Assembly: GCA_024516035.1 (NCBI GenBank)
Contig: CM044961.1
Coordinates: 8,852,380 to 8,916,379, forward strand
Reading direction: 5' to 3'
Source of the DNA: Bactericera cockerelli
Lineage: Eukaryota; Arthropoda; Insecta; Hemiptera; Triozidae
DNA: 64,000 nt
The notes beneath the pieces were generated by a model. It saw only the letters and a list, made by a program, of their open reading frames with translations. It had not been told where the DNA came from and ran no database searches. Position 1 is the first letter of the stretch. Each line of letters opens with the position of its first letter. Shown here in pieces: positions 22,001-32,759 of this stretch. The position numbers and the translations under genes were made by a program.

Positions 22001-22504
22001 AATAAAAAACGAGAGAGAGAGAGAAAGAGAGACCATGGAGCTAAAAAGTCATAACCCCATATGTAACATTCCCTCTAGTCATCTAGTCAACCATCTCCAA
22101 ATTCCAGTCCACGTTCCAGTCTCCTCCATAATAAGAAGAAGGAGTTGAGTTTCTCAGGGCTATAAATAATTCCTGGAATTGATAGATAGTAATAATATCC
22201 TATGAGAAATTCTAACAATATTAATATTAATAATAGAGTAGTAATAAGAACTCTCAATAACAATAATAATATCTTGAGCAACATGCCCCATAACAATCAT
22301 TATAATACCTCATCCTAACGACATGGAGATGGTATTATTCCTATAATAATAATAAGATTCCCAATAGTAAATAATAATAATAATAATATTCCCAATAATA
22401 ATAATAACTGAAAGGAGAGGGAAGATTGGACCCTCCTTGTATCAAAATGAAACGGGAGGCGACATTAAAGCAGGGAGCATACGGGACATGCAGGGATGGA
22501 CTTG
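22001..22504. other. Simple-repeat-rich intergenic
   Basis: A short GA run at 22012-22031 is followed by ATA/AAT-type repeats between 22190 and 22405. No gene. Confidence 0.5.
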
Positions 22505-22705
22505 GAAATCTATGTCACCGTGGTCGAGTGGGTTAGCGCACAATGCTTGCACGCAGGGTGACCTGGGTTCGATTCACAGCGGCGCAAAAAATTACCACGT
22601 GAGGAAAAATGAGTAGTTATTTGTATGATGTTTACTTCATGCATCAGTACTTCGTAGGAACACAAAAATGTATATGCAAAAGATAAAGAAATAAAGATCA
22701 TTATT
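22505..22705 (+). repeat. tRNA-derived SINE, family T5
   Basis: The head tcaccgtggtcgagtgggtt, then agcgcacaatgcttgcacgc and a B box gggttcgattcac, form a recognisable tRNA-like half. The body ends aataaagatc plus attattattat. Confidence 0.7.
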
Positions 22706-22739
22706 ATTATGAATAATGAGCAGTTTCGGCATTACCAGA

Positions 22740-23580
22740 GTACCTATAAAGAATAATGTAAAATAATTTGGAAAAGTGAAGGAGGCTCTTAGTAATGCTG
22801 CGGTACCCACAGAAATTGTGAAGAGGCCTTGTGCTTCACCACAGAGAAATCATACTTTAACTTTTTTAACTTAACTTATATTACGTTGAGCTATTTCAAG
22901 TTCAGCTATTTTAACTTAACTTATAATTAGTTAACTACATGTTTTAACTTATATTTAGTTAACTATTTGTTTTAACTTATATATAGTTAGCTAGTTGTTT
23001 CCTTTTTATTGTTTACATTTTTGTCCATTTTTTTGTAATCATTACTTGAACTGTACAGAATACGTTTTTTAGCTAGTAAAGAATTTAATAATAATAATAA
23101 ATATAAGTTACTCGGCATGTAAATTCACGCCATGATACAGTTAGTTCGAACATCTACACATTCAGGACTTTTCTTATTAATCAGTTAATGCCAGTCCTGT
23201 TTATCGCTGCTACCATGTATCAAATATATTTAAAATGCCTATTTAATTATTTATGTGCCTACGAAATCTACTTGTCTGATCAAGGGTCCCGAAATACATT
23301 GGCTCCCTCAGGTTCTAACATAAGAAACATCCATTTTTGTAAAATGTATGTTGAAACAAAATATATACACATAATACTTACAGATGCATTATTAGGTACA
23401 GGTACACAAGTATGACTAGCTACATTATAAACAACAGCATCTGACTATGGTGTGTGAAGAAACCATCAGGCGATTGGTACAACTATAAATTGAATATTCC
23501 GTGTCCGTGAGATAGGGACAGATACCTATGTGTATGACGGTGGTGAGAATAGTTTATGGACTTTCATGTCCATTGATTCT
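22740..23580. other. AT-rich intergenic, no gene seen
   Basis: Contains drifting repeats of ttaacttatatttagttaac (about 22865-23000), otherwise nothing. The phrase gcggtacccacagaaattgtgaagaggccttgtgc-like text at 22800 also appears inverted near 52240-52280, so a dispersed repeat fragment is possible. Confidence 0.4.
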
Positions 23581-23586
23581 ATTTAG

Positions 23587-23702
23587 GGCGGAATTAATAG
23601 ACGTTTTTGTAATACCTCTGTGGCGATTGCTTACTGTGTAAGATAGGGAAAACCAACGCTTAAGCAATGACTTGAGTTATAGAATTTGTCCATTAATTTT
23701 GC
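23587..23702. mobile_element. MITE with AGGGCGGAATTA ends, 116 bp
   Basis: Left end agggcggaattaatagacgt, right end ...gtccattaattttgccct. Flanks are TTT on the left and TAG on the right. It shares ends and the 'gtccattaattt' right arm with 16681-16832. Confidence 0.7.
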
Positions 23703-23714
23703 CCTTAGTTTTAA

Positions 23715-23943
23715 AGTCCTGATTTGAGATAGCCAGGACGGGAGTTTTACCCTCTATTCGCTGGGAATCGTACCATCTACCCACATGAACCTCACACCCA
23801 GAAATGGGTAGTGCCGGAAATGCGAGCCTCACGTGTTCCGTGAGAACAGAATTTTCTGTGTGAAAAGTCTGCTCGAACCGGGAATCGAACTCAGGACCTC
23901 TGGACTACAGACAGTAGTCAGAACCGTTACGCCACGGAGGCTG
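23715..23943 (-). repeat. tRNA-headed SINE, family T4, carrying the shared core
   Basis: On the minus strand the head is cctccgtggcgtaacggttc, then a variable arm, then a B box gagttcgattcccggttcg. The 5S-SINE core follows, as atttccggcactacccattt...gggtgtgaggttcatg. After that come gtacgattcccagcgaatag and agggtaaa. The closest relative is 58003-58340. Confidence 0.8.
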
Positions 23944-24146
23944 ACGGTATTATACATGAAAGTAAAAGGAAATGTTGATGGAGATATGGAGAATAGAAAA
24001 AACTAAGAAGCAGAAGAAGATGAGAAGTAAAAGAAGAAAAGAAAAAAAACGTGGCGGCTTGCAGTCACTTTCAAGTTTAAAAAAAAACCAATTTAAATAA
24101 ATTAAACGATATGACAAGTACCACATTTGGGGCCATTTCTTTTTTT

Positions 24147-24162
24147 CTCTCTCTGTCTTTTT

Positions 24163-24236
<74 letters not shown>
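24147..24236. repeat. (CT)n followed by (CA)n microsatellite
   Basis: A ct run at 24155-24195 is joined to a (ca)n run of about 19 units ending at 24235. Confidence 0.95.
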
Positions 24237-24237
<1 letters not shown>

Positions 24238-24414
24238 TTCTTCCTGTAAAGGGTCCACCACAAAGATTACCCTCAGGATCTGGCTGGGTCCAGGGACCCT
24301 AATGTCAAGGACTGAAAACCTTCAGAACTCTGGGAATCTTGAATTCGAAAAGCTCCCGAAATACCCTCGTCACGAAATTGTCAGCCGCATGATGTATTTA
24401 TGCTGTACCAACCC

Positions 24415-24525
24415 CACAGTAGCTTGATCGATAAGGCGGTGGACTCGTCACTCGGAGGTCGGTGGTTCGAGCCCCAAATTGAGCAAAGATTTAGAGAAGC
24501 GAGTTTGATTTTTTTCACAAACATT
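24415..24525 (+). repeat. T2 SINE
   Basis: cagtagcttgatcgataagg is followed by cggtggactcgtcactcgga, a B box ggtggttcgagcccc and part of the body (agagaagcgagtttga). Confidence 0.7.
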
Positions 24526-24706
24526 CACCTTTAAATCACTTTTTATGCTGTAAAAATGCGACAAGCCTGATGAAAAAGGAAAGATATGAAAAATCACATA
24601 GAACAAGTGCTACATTCTTTTTTTATCAAATGAAAAATTAAATCCATGAATTAGCATCGAATAACTTTGGTACACTTGGGAATAAATAGTAAGATAAGTC
24701 ACTAGT

Positions 24707-24800
24707 TTAAAGACCCTCTACTGTATTACAGACCCTCTACTGTATTACAGACCCTCTACTGTATTAAAGACCCTCTACCGAATTACAGACACTCTATGTA
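24707..24800. repeat. 19-20-bp tandem repeat, five copies
   Basis: Units of agaccctctactgtattac lie head to tail, with decay in the last copies. Confidence 0.9.
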
Positions 24801-24807
24801 TAATAAT

Positions 24808-25014
24808 AACATTCTTTAGTGGAAGGTAACCACAAGGAAAGGTTAATGCTCAAAGCATTTTCTACCATCTAACCCTCAGAGTCTGAATATTATGTGGACA
24901 CAAACTCAAATTATTGAGGAAAAATTCATGAACTGTGTGCGATTCGAACCAACGGATCCCTACGCTACCTGAATTACCAAACTAGCCCGTTAACCACTTG
25001 ACTACCAGTGCACT
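24808..25014 (-). repeat. T1 SINE, near full length
   Basis: From 25014 on the minus strand: gtgcactggtagtcaagtgg, ttaacgggctagtttggtaa, a B box ggttcgaatcgc, the family body, then caccttccactaaagaatg-type 3' end. Confidence 0.85.
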
Positions 25015-25137
25015 TTTTAGTAGATTTTAGTTAGATAGGTAATTACATAAATATTGTACATATATTAGGTAGGAAGATTATGTATATTCTATAGTCAAAG
25101 GTTTTGGGCGGACTATCACACTAATAATAATGGAGTA

Positions 25138-25345
25138 TTATGAACCCACTTCCTCCGAATCACCAGGATGAGGCAAGAACGACCCATACCATGAGGCCAT
25201 AACAACCCATACCATGAGGCCATAACAATAAAGAAGACACATAATAGGGGATGCCATGCCTCTAGATAACAAACTGTTACCGAAACAGCATCCCAGGAAA
25301 GTAGTAGAAAGAAATATCCAAGTAGTATCTGTATCAACCACTTCC
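25138..25345. other. No gene; small direct repeat
   Basis: Contains the repeat acccataccatgaggccata twice in tandem at 25182-25225. Short frames here are not supported. Confidence 0.5.
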
Positions 25346-25447
25346 ACCAGTCATGCGTTATGTTATCCTTAGTTTTGATAGAATAAAATGAACGTGGTTT
25401 CTAATTAAATTAAATTAACAGCAGTGGAGAATTGAGTAGAAGACATA

Positions 25448-25776
25448 CAGTTGAACCTGGATATGAGAGAACTCAAGGGATCGGACATTTTTTCTCTTTT
25501 ATCCAGATTTCTCTTATAAAGAGGTTATTTTTCGTTATAAAACGGTAAATTTGATATAATTTTTTCTGCTATTTCCAGCTTTCTCTTATAATAAAGAGGT
25601 TATTTTCCATTATAAAAGGGCAAATTTGACTCCGAATATTTTCTCCTATATCCAGGTTTCTCTTATAAACAGGTTATTTTCCATTATAAAAGGGTAAATT
25701 TGCATGACTCCGAATTTGTTCTCCTATATCCAGGTTACTCCTATATCCAGGTTTCTCCTATATCCAGGTTCGACTG
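25448..25776. mobile_element. Pogo/Tigger-like MITE, 329 bp
   Basis: The ends cagttgaacctggatatgag and ...tatatccaggttcgactg are inverted repeats sitting in TA dinucleotides (25446-25447 and 25777-25778). CAGTxGAACCTxGATAT termini with TA duplications are characteristic of pogo-type elements in insects. The interior is a diverged tandem repeat of about 110 bp built on ctcttataaagaggttattt. There is no transposase. Confidence 0.8.
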
Positions 25777-25890
25777 TATAAGTGTACATCCAATATTGAG
25801 GATGTTAGTGGATGTGACAAAACCACCAATAATAACAAAATGGTTTCGAATTTAAAACAGGATCATGATTCTGAGTTTCTTGGTTGAGCA

Positions 25891-26248
25891 AATAATACAG
25901 TTTTCTCCCCGAAGGGACCCGAAAACTGATATTTTGGGTCAAGCAAAGCTCGACCCACCTTGAGAAGTACCCCCCCTTCCCCTACCGTTTCGGACTTAAT
26001 TTTCCTCGTACGTCATCATTATAGAGCCATTTTACCTTGTGGGAACTTCCAAATTCGAACTTCCCATGAGAACCTTTTGAAATTTTCCATGATAAGACAG
26101 GTAGTTCGGTTAGGTTAGGCCCGAGCTGGGGGTTCTTGCTTCAGTGAATTAAAATGCGGAGCTGGCAAGCATTTAAGTGGGTGGGTCGAGCTTTGCTTGA
26201 CCCAAAATATCAGTTTTCGGGTCCCTTCGGGGAGAAAACTGTATTATT
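25891..26248. mobile_element. Foldback element with perfect 69-bp inverted arms
   Basis: Arms 25891-25959 (aataatacagttttctcccc...) and 26180-26248 are exact reverse complements by eye. The 220-bp middle (25960-26144) matches, inverted, the right end of the large element (32322-32488). It is therefore a small relative of that element with different outermost arms. It abuts the left end of the large element. Confidence 0.85.
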
Positions 26249-26969
26249 TTAGGTCAGAGCTGCAGCTCGACCCACCTTGAGATGTGTTTGTTATCTGCCA
26301 GCTCGTGGCCGGGAATACACTGTGATATAGTCGGAAGAGATTTTTTAAATCAGGTTCCAGAACACAACGGAAAATAAAACAGACAAGTTGCGGAGGTATT
26401 GGTGCAAAACAGAGGCTATAGAAAATATTGTAAATTTCATTTACGAGAGTAAAATGAATATTTAGCATTATTAAGAATAACATTCTACAGCGAGAGGGTA
26501 CAAATTACAAGTAGGAATGTATGTACCGTGGGATAGGAGACCAGACCAATAATATCAAATGTATACATAGTTACATGAACTTGCACAATATTTGATGCAC
26601 ATGGAAGATAATGAATAACATTATTGACATTGCTCACAAGGAACAAGAAGTTACCCACCGCCTGTATAAATTACAGGGTCGGATTAAAGCTTAGAGGGGG
26701 TCCTCAGTCCCCAGAGGAGTCTTTTGAAACTCGATTTTGCGACAGTAATGCCTCATAAAAGTTGACGTGGATCGCCAATTTGCCCAAGGGGGATATTTGT
26801 CCTTGACAAGTCAAAGTTGACAGAAGAACGTAGGCTCCCGGAGGAAGCAATGATTCCTGCCTCCTTCAGAGCTGTCGTGCTCCAATTGGCAATCACTGCT
26901 TTAGAAACTGCCTAGACTTTGACCCTTGAAGATATGGGCAGGTCTGGAATATCCAGTGAACTGCATCTT

Positions 26970-26994
26970 TGATTTTTTTTTTTTTTTTTTTTTT
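26970..26994. repeat. Poly(T) tract
   Basis: A run of about 23 T. Two more T runs occur at 27784-27800 and 28151-28170 within the same element. They may mark A tails of small insertions on the minus strand or expanded homopolymers. Confidence 0.8.
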
Positions 26995-27096
26995 ATCTAA
27001 AAGGTTATAAACCCACGAACGAAGGGGGGATAAGTATCCTCGTAGTGCGGCTTCTCTGAGGTCGTGGGCGAGGATGAGAAGAAGAAGAGTGTGATT

Positions 27097-27366
27097 TCAC
27101 AGCTTCAAGTAAGGCCTTGGGCTCAAAAAATTAGTCTTCCGAAGGAGGCAATCGCTTCTCCGACTGGCAATCGTTTGGGATCTCTTTCCGCTAACGTACT
27201 GAAGAAGACCCTCGGAAGCAGAATCTTCCGAGGGCAGTTCTTTTATCAGATCGTTCTTTGACGACTTCACAGAAGGATGTACAGCAACGATCTTGTTCGT
27301 GACGTCTGCCAGTGCAGGGCGTTGGAGAATTAGGCAGTGGGATAATATCCCAAAAGCTCCGTTCAT
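27097..27366 (-). pseudogene. Second coding remnant downstream of the gag-like frame
   Basis: A frame of 89 codons (SKNDLIKELPSEDSASEGLL, later SGKRSQTIASRRSDCLLRK) lies on the same strand, 285 bp beyond the previous remnant. It is probably the C-terminal part of the same element protein after decay. No catalytic motif is visible. Confidence 0.4.
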
Positions 27367-27650
27367 ATTAGCTAGGAGATCCGCTCATGCACTTGGCTGG
27401 GCCTTCAGTTCCGAATTCGGCTGCAGACGAGCGAAGATACCATGTATCTAATGCTGTTCCAACTTGTAGAATTGAGATTCTGATATTTGCGGCCATTTAT
27501 TTCGGCTTCAGGAGATGGAAGAGGAACATCCGGCTCACGTTCTTTTACGCAGGGGGTGACATCGAACGGAAGGTCTGGAGTCGCTATAACTTCCTCGTGC
27601 TCGCCCTACAGGGGAGGGGCTTCCGGAAGAGAATAGTCACCCTCAGAATC

Positions 27651-28089
27651 CTAGGCTTCCGAAGGGTCAGACGCCGACGACTCATCGTTCTGGACGATCA
27701 GTTGAACATGAGTCGGCTGGAGCCTCATGAAGAGAAAATTCATGGCTTGGAAGTCCTTTTGTACTTGGAAGCGATTGTCAAGAGTTTTTTTTTTTTTTTT
27801 GTGTCCCAGAATCTTCCGGAGACTTTGTTGACAGGGACGATTATCTGGAGACTGGTATGGAAACATTTCCAACCAGGATTCTGTCCGCTGCTTCACGAGA
27901 AATGAGCTCCGATTTTAGAGGAGCTACAGCCTGAGCCATGATATCGTATGACTGCGATGATCCATGGATCTGCTTTTCCATATCTCTATAGTGGTATTCC
28001 TTCAAGACTGACGCACTTGAATCAAAAGCCCGAGCTATATCTAGCGTGGGGAGGGCGAATCGAAGCTTGTTAAGGACTGTTGCATCCAC
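27651..28089 (-). pseudogene. Gag-like coding remnant inside the large element, frameshifted
   Basis: From 28089 the minus strand reads MDATVLNKLRFALPTLDIAR, continuing through EADRILVGN-like text (REAADRILVGN). The frame stops near 27841. An overlapping frame resumes as YQSPDNRPCQQSLRKILGH, passes an A run (plus-strand T run 27785-27800), and continues FQVQKDFQAMNFLFMRLQPT to a stop at 27651. This looks like a structural (gag/capsid-type) protein of a retroelement broken by a frameshift, but no zinc knuckle or protease is seen and the family is not recognised. Confidence 0.5.
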
Positions 28090-28245
28090 TTCAAAGCCTA
28101 AGTCGATCGAGTTGATCAGCGTCCAATCTCACCAGCCATCAGGTAGAAACTTTTTTTTTTTTTTTTTTTTGACACATCCTTCAGTCGAGACAGGACGTCA
28201 TTGTCAGATGGAAGGTCACAGAGAGCTCCCAAAGACTATCGAGCT

Positions 28246-28452
28246 TTGGTAGTCAAGTGGATAACGCGCTAGTCTGGTAATCCAGGTGGCGTATGGATCC
28301 GTTGGTTCGAATCCCGCCCAGTGCATGAATTTTTTCCTCATTAATTTGAGTTTGTGACCACATAATGATAAGACTCCGAGGGTTAGGTGGTAGAAAATGC
28401 TTTGAGCATTAACCTCGCCTGGTGGATAACTTCCACTTAGGAGAATTATTAT
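28246..28452 (+). repeat. T1 SINE nested in the large element
   Basis: The head ggtagtcaagtggataacgc is followed by gctagtctggtaatccaggt, a B box ggttcgaatcccgcc, the full T1 body, and the 3' end ataacttccacttaggagaa plus ttattat. Best-preserved plus-strand T1 copy in the window. Confidence 0.85.
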
Positions 28453-28544
28453 AAAGATGTTGTCGTAGACATCTGACAAGAATACTAGGCAAACAGTGAG
28501 TATTGGCTGTATTTTGACTCTTGAACGGCTTAAATTATTGAGCA

Positions 28545-29545
28545 ACGATGCAATATCAGGGCATCAGGGAGACGCGCCCAAGCGAAAAGCAGACGAAGAA
28601 CCACTTCACGGCTCAAATCCTGAGCAACGGCTCGACTGGTTCCAAAGATATAGGTACCAGGAGACAGCCGAGGGGTCTAGAGAGACACACCTAAGCCAAG
28701 GAGGGAAAGAGTCCAGCCCACAGATCAAATATTTTAGCAACGGCTCGAATGATACCAGGGGTCTAACCACCAAGAGACGGGTAAGGGGTCTAAGGAGACG
28801 CACCCAAACCAAGTAAGGACCGAGTCCAGCCCAGGGCTCAAAATTTTGAGCAACGGCTCGACTGTTACCAATGGCCTAAGTACCAGGAGACAGGCAAGGG
28901 GTCTAAGGAAGCACCCAAGCCAAGGAGGTACGAAGTCCAGCACTCGGTTCAAAATTTTGAGCAACTGCGCAACTTCTACCGATGGCATAGGTACAAGGAG
29001 ACAGGCAAGGGGTCTGAGAGACGCACCCGCCAAGAGGGAGGACAAGGTCAACTCCACGGCTCAAATCTTGAGCAATGGCTCGACTGGTACCAAAAGCATA
29101 GGTACCAGGAGACAGGCTGAGGGTCTGAGAGACGCACCCGCCAAGAGGGAGGACAAGGTCAACTCCACGGCTCAAATCTTGAGCAACGGCTCGACTGGTA
29201 CCAAAAGCATAGGTACCAGGAGACAGGCCGAGGGTCTGAGAAACGCACCCGCCAAGAGGGAGGACAAGGTCAACTCCACGGCTCAAATCTTGAGCAACGG
29301 CTCGACTGGTACCAAAAGCATAGGTACCAGGAGACAGGCCGAGGGTCTGAGAAACGCACCCGCCAAGAGGGAGGACAAGGTTCACTCCACGGCTCAAATC
29401 TTGAGCAATGGCTCGACTGGTACCAAAAGCATAGGTACCAGGAGACAGGCCGAGGGTCTGAGAGACGCACCCGCCAAGAGGGAGGACAAGGTCAACTCCA
29501 CGGCTCAAATCTTGAGCAATGGCTCGACTGGTACTGAGGCACAAG
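28545..29545. repeat. 111-bp satellite array (about nine units)
   Basis: Units start at gagcaacggctcgactggta; exact spacing is 111 bp at 29070, 29181, 29292 and onward. Units before about 29000 are diverged and irregular; the right-hand five are nearly identical. Because 111 is divisible by three, long open frames arise on both strands (37-residue repeats). That does not make it a gene. Confidence 0.92.
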
Positions 29546-29779
29546 GAACTCAAAACTCATGAGCCCAAAATGAAAAATCAGGAAAAGAACTTATCCTGAA
29601 TTCTGTAGCGCTGGAATATAACACGCGGCGCGAAGACAGACTGGAACTTATCAAAATGTCACTTGAAAATATATGGACACGGCTCGGAAACGGGCCGTGA
29701 ATTGATTAACTTTCACCATATAAAGACAAAATAGATTGCACAATAAATTGTTGTTACTAGGTCAAAGATCAAAAGAGAT

Positions 29780-32160
29780 CAATCGCATGCGAAAGCCACA
29801 TAGAGACCGCAAGAAAGTTCAAAGGCCCGTCAGGCGCAATGAATTAAACTGAGCTGCTCACCGGTTAACTGCACAAAGCAGAAGATGGAGGCTCTCCCCG
29901 GTGAAGCATTTAGGCAATCGCATGCGAAAGCCACTCAAAGACCACAAGAAAGTTCAAAGGCCCGTCAGGCGCAATGAATTAAACTGAGCTGCTCACCGGT
30001 TAACTGCACAAAGCAGAAGATGGAGACTCTCCCCGGTGAAGCATTTAGGCAATCGCTTGCGAAAGCCACTCAGAGACCGTGAGAGAAAGTTCAAAGGCCC
30101 GTCAGGCGCAATGAATTAGACTGAGCTGCTTACCGGTCAACTGCACACAGCAGAAGATGGAGACTCTCCCCGGTGAAGCATTTAGGCAATCGCATGCGAA
30201 AGCCACTCAGAGACCACAAGAAAGTTCAAAGGCCCGTCAGGCGCAATGAATTAAACTGACTGCTTACCGGTCAACTGCACAAGGCAGAAGATGGAGACTC
30301 TCCCCGGTGAAGCATTTAGGCAATCGCATGCGAAAGCCACTCAGAGACCACAAGAAAGTTCAAAGGCCCGTCAGGCGCAATGAATTAAACTGAGCTGCTC
30401 ACCGGTCAACTGCACAAAGCAGAAAATGGAGACTCTCCCCGGTGAAGCATTTAGGCAATCGCATGCGAAAGCCACTCAGAGACCACAAGAAAGTTCAAAG
30501 GCCCGTCAGGCGCAAGGAATTAAACTGAGCTGCTCACCGGTCAACTGCACAAAGCAGAAGATGGAGACTCTCCCCGGTGAAGCATTTAGGCAATCGCATG
30601 CGAAAGCCACTCAGAGACCACAAGAAAGTTCAAAGGCCCGTCAGGCGCAATGAATTAAACTGAGCTGCTCACCGGTCAACTGCACAAAGCAGAAGATGGA
30701 GACTCTCCCCGGTGAAGCATTTAGGCAATCGCTTGCGAAAGCCACTCAGAGACCACAAGAAAGTTCAAAGGCCCGTCAGGCGCAAGGAATTAAACTGAGC
30801 TGCTCACCGGTCAACTGCACAAAACAGAAAATGGAGACTCTCCCCGGTGAAGCATTTAGGCAGTCGCATGCGAAAGCCACTCAGAGGCCGTAAGAGAAAG
30901 TTCAAAGGCCCGTCAGGCGCAATGAATTAAACTGAGCTGCCCACCGGTCAACTGCACAAGGCAGAAGATGGAGACTCTCCCCGGTGAAGCATTTAGGCAA
31001 TCGCATGCGAAAGCCACTCAGAGACCGTGAGAGAAAGTTCAAAGGCCCGTCAGGCGCAATGAATTAAACTGAGCTGCCACCGGTCAACTGCACAAGGCAG
31101 AAGATGCAGACTCTCCCCGGTGAAGCATTTAGGCAGTCGCTTGCGAAAGCCACTCAGAGGCCGTAAGAGAAAGTTCAAAGGCCCGTCAGGCGCAATGAAT
31201 TAAACTGAGCTGCTCACCGGTCAACTGCACAAAGCAGAAGATGGAGACTCTCCCCGGTGAAGCATTTAGGCAATCGCTTGCGAAAGCCACTCAGAGACCA
31301 CAAGAAAGTTCAAAGGCCCGTCAGGCGCAAGGAATTAAACTGAGCTGCTCACCGGTCAACTGCACAAAACAGAAAATGGAGACTCTCCCCGGTGAAGCAT
31401 TTAGGCAGTCGCATGCGAAAGCCACTCAGAGGCCGTAAGAGAAAGTTCAAAGGCCCGTCAGGCGCAATGAATTAAACTGAGCTGCCCACCGGTCAACTGC
31501 ACAAGGCAGAAGATGGAGACTCTCCCCGGTGAAGCATTTAGGCAATCGCATGCGAAAGCCACTCAGAGACCGTGAGAGAAAGTTCAAAGGCCCGTCAGGC
31601 GCAATGAATTAAACTGAGCTGCCACCGGTCAACTGCACAAGGCAGAAGATGCAGACTCTCCCCGGTGAAGCATTTAGGCAGTCGCTTGCGAAAGCCACTC
31701 AGAGGCCGTAAGAGAAAGTTCAAAGGCCCGTCAGGCGCAATGAATTAAACTGAGCTGCCCACCGGTCAACTGCACAAGGCAGAAGATGGAGACTCTCCCC
31801 GGTGAAGCATTTAGGCAATCGCATGCGAAAGCCACTCAGAGGCCGTGCGAGAAAGTTCAAAGGCCCGTCAGGCGCAATGAATTAAACTGAGCTGCCCACC
31901 GGTCAACTGCACAAGGCAGAAGATGGAGACTCTCCCCGGTGAAGCATTTAGGCAATCGCATGCGAAAGCCACTCAGAGGCCGTGAGAGAAAGTTCAAAGG
32001 CCCGTCAGGCGCAATGAATTAAACTGAGCTGCCCACCGGTCAACTGCACAAGGCAGAAGATGGAGACTCTCCCCGGTGAAGCATTTAGGCAATCGCATGC
32101 GAAAGCCACTCAGAGGCCGTAAGAGTAAGTTCAAAGGCCCGTCAAGCGCAATGAATTACA
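29780..32160. repeat. About-136-bp satellite array (17-18 units) with a 545-bp higher-order repeat
   Basis: The unit contains atggagactctccccggtga, agcatttaggcaatcgcatg, cgaaagccactcagagacc, aagttcaaaggcccgtcagg and cgcaatgaattaaactgagc. Period 135-136 bp. Unit variants (ggcaagaagatgcag, ccaccggt without the T, cgcaaggaatt) recur exactly 545 bp apart (for example 31074 and 31619, 30783 and 31328), so a four-unit block was duplicated. Confidence 0.95.
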
Positions 32161-32604
32161 AAGAGCTGCTTAATGAAAAGAGAGAACTTACCTTTAAAGA
32201 TTGACGACGTGCGGCAAATAGAAAAAAAATTGAAAATTTTGCCCGATACCAAAAGCTAGAGCACTTTTAAAAGTATCGAGGTCCGAACGGTACGAGAGTT
32301 GAGAATACACTGAAGCAAGAACCCCCAGCTCGGGCCTAACCTAACCGAACTACCTGTCTTATCATGGAAAATTTCAAAAGGTTCTCATGGGAAGTTCGAA
32401 TTTGGAAGTTCCCACAAGGTAAAATGGCTCTATAATGATGACGTACGAGGAAAATTAAGTCCGAAACGGTAGGGGAAGGGGGGGTACTTCTCAAGGTGGG
32501 TCGAGCTGCAGCTCTGACCTAAAACATTTATTTTCCAACCTTGACCATCATGGGCTTGGGAACTTAAATAACTTTTAATTAGGTAAGTTAGGAAAAATAA
32601 TAAA

Positions 32605-32755
32605 CTTCATTATTAAGTTTAAAAAGTTATCATATTATTTGTGTTGATCACTTTCGTGATATCACAACTCCTCAAATAATAAATCTAAGCTGAAACCGGG
32701 ACTTGAACCACCGACCTCCAGGTTACAATCTCGCCGCCTTATCGATCAAGCTACC
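32605..32755 (-). repeat. T2 SINE, near full length
   Basis: On the minus strand tagcttgatcgataaggcgg, then cgagattgtaacctggaggt, a B box cggtggttcaagtcccggtt, and the body to ...tgatatcacgaaagtgatca and acacaaataatatg. Confidence 0.8.
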
Positions 32756-32759
32756 CCCT

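Larger units (their letters stand above)
26247..32524. mobile_element. 6.3-kb element bounded by inverted repeats, with internal satellites
   Basis: The termini ttttaggtcagagctgcagc...(36 bp, 26247-26282) and 32489-32524 are exact reverse complements by eye. Inside, right to left on the minus strand, are an about-136-bp array, a 111-bp array, a nested T1 SINE, and gag-like coding remnants (28089-27097). Terminal inverted repeats plus gag-like coding could fit a DIRS-type retroelement, but I see no tyrosine-recombinase or RT motif. A non-autonomous DNA element that captured satellites is an equal possibility. No clear target duplication is visible. Confidence 0.65.

Noticed and set aside
28846..29562. 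238-codon repeat protein
   Set aside because: Explained by the 111-bp satellite, whose length is divisible by three; the opposite strand is equally open.
29780..32160. Regular array resembling a CRISPR
   Set aside because: Units of 135-136 bp are contiguous with no unique spacers, there are no cas genes, and the window is clearly eukaryotic.
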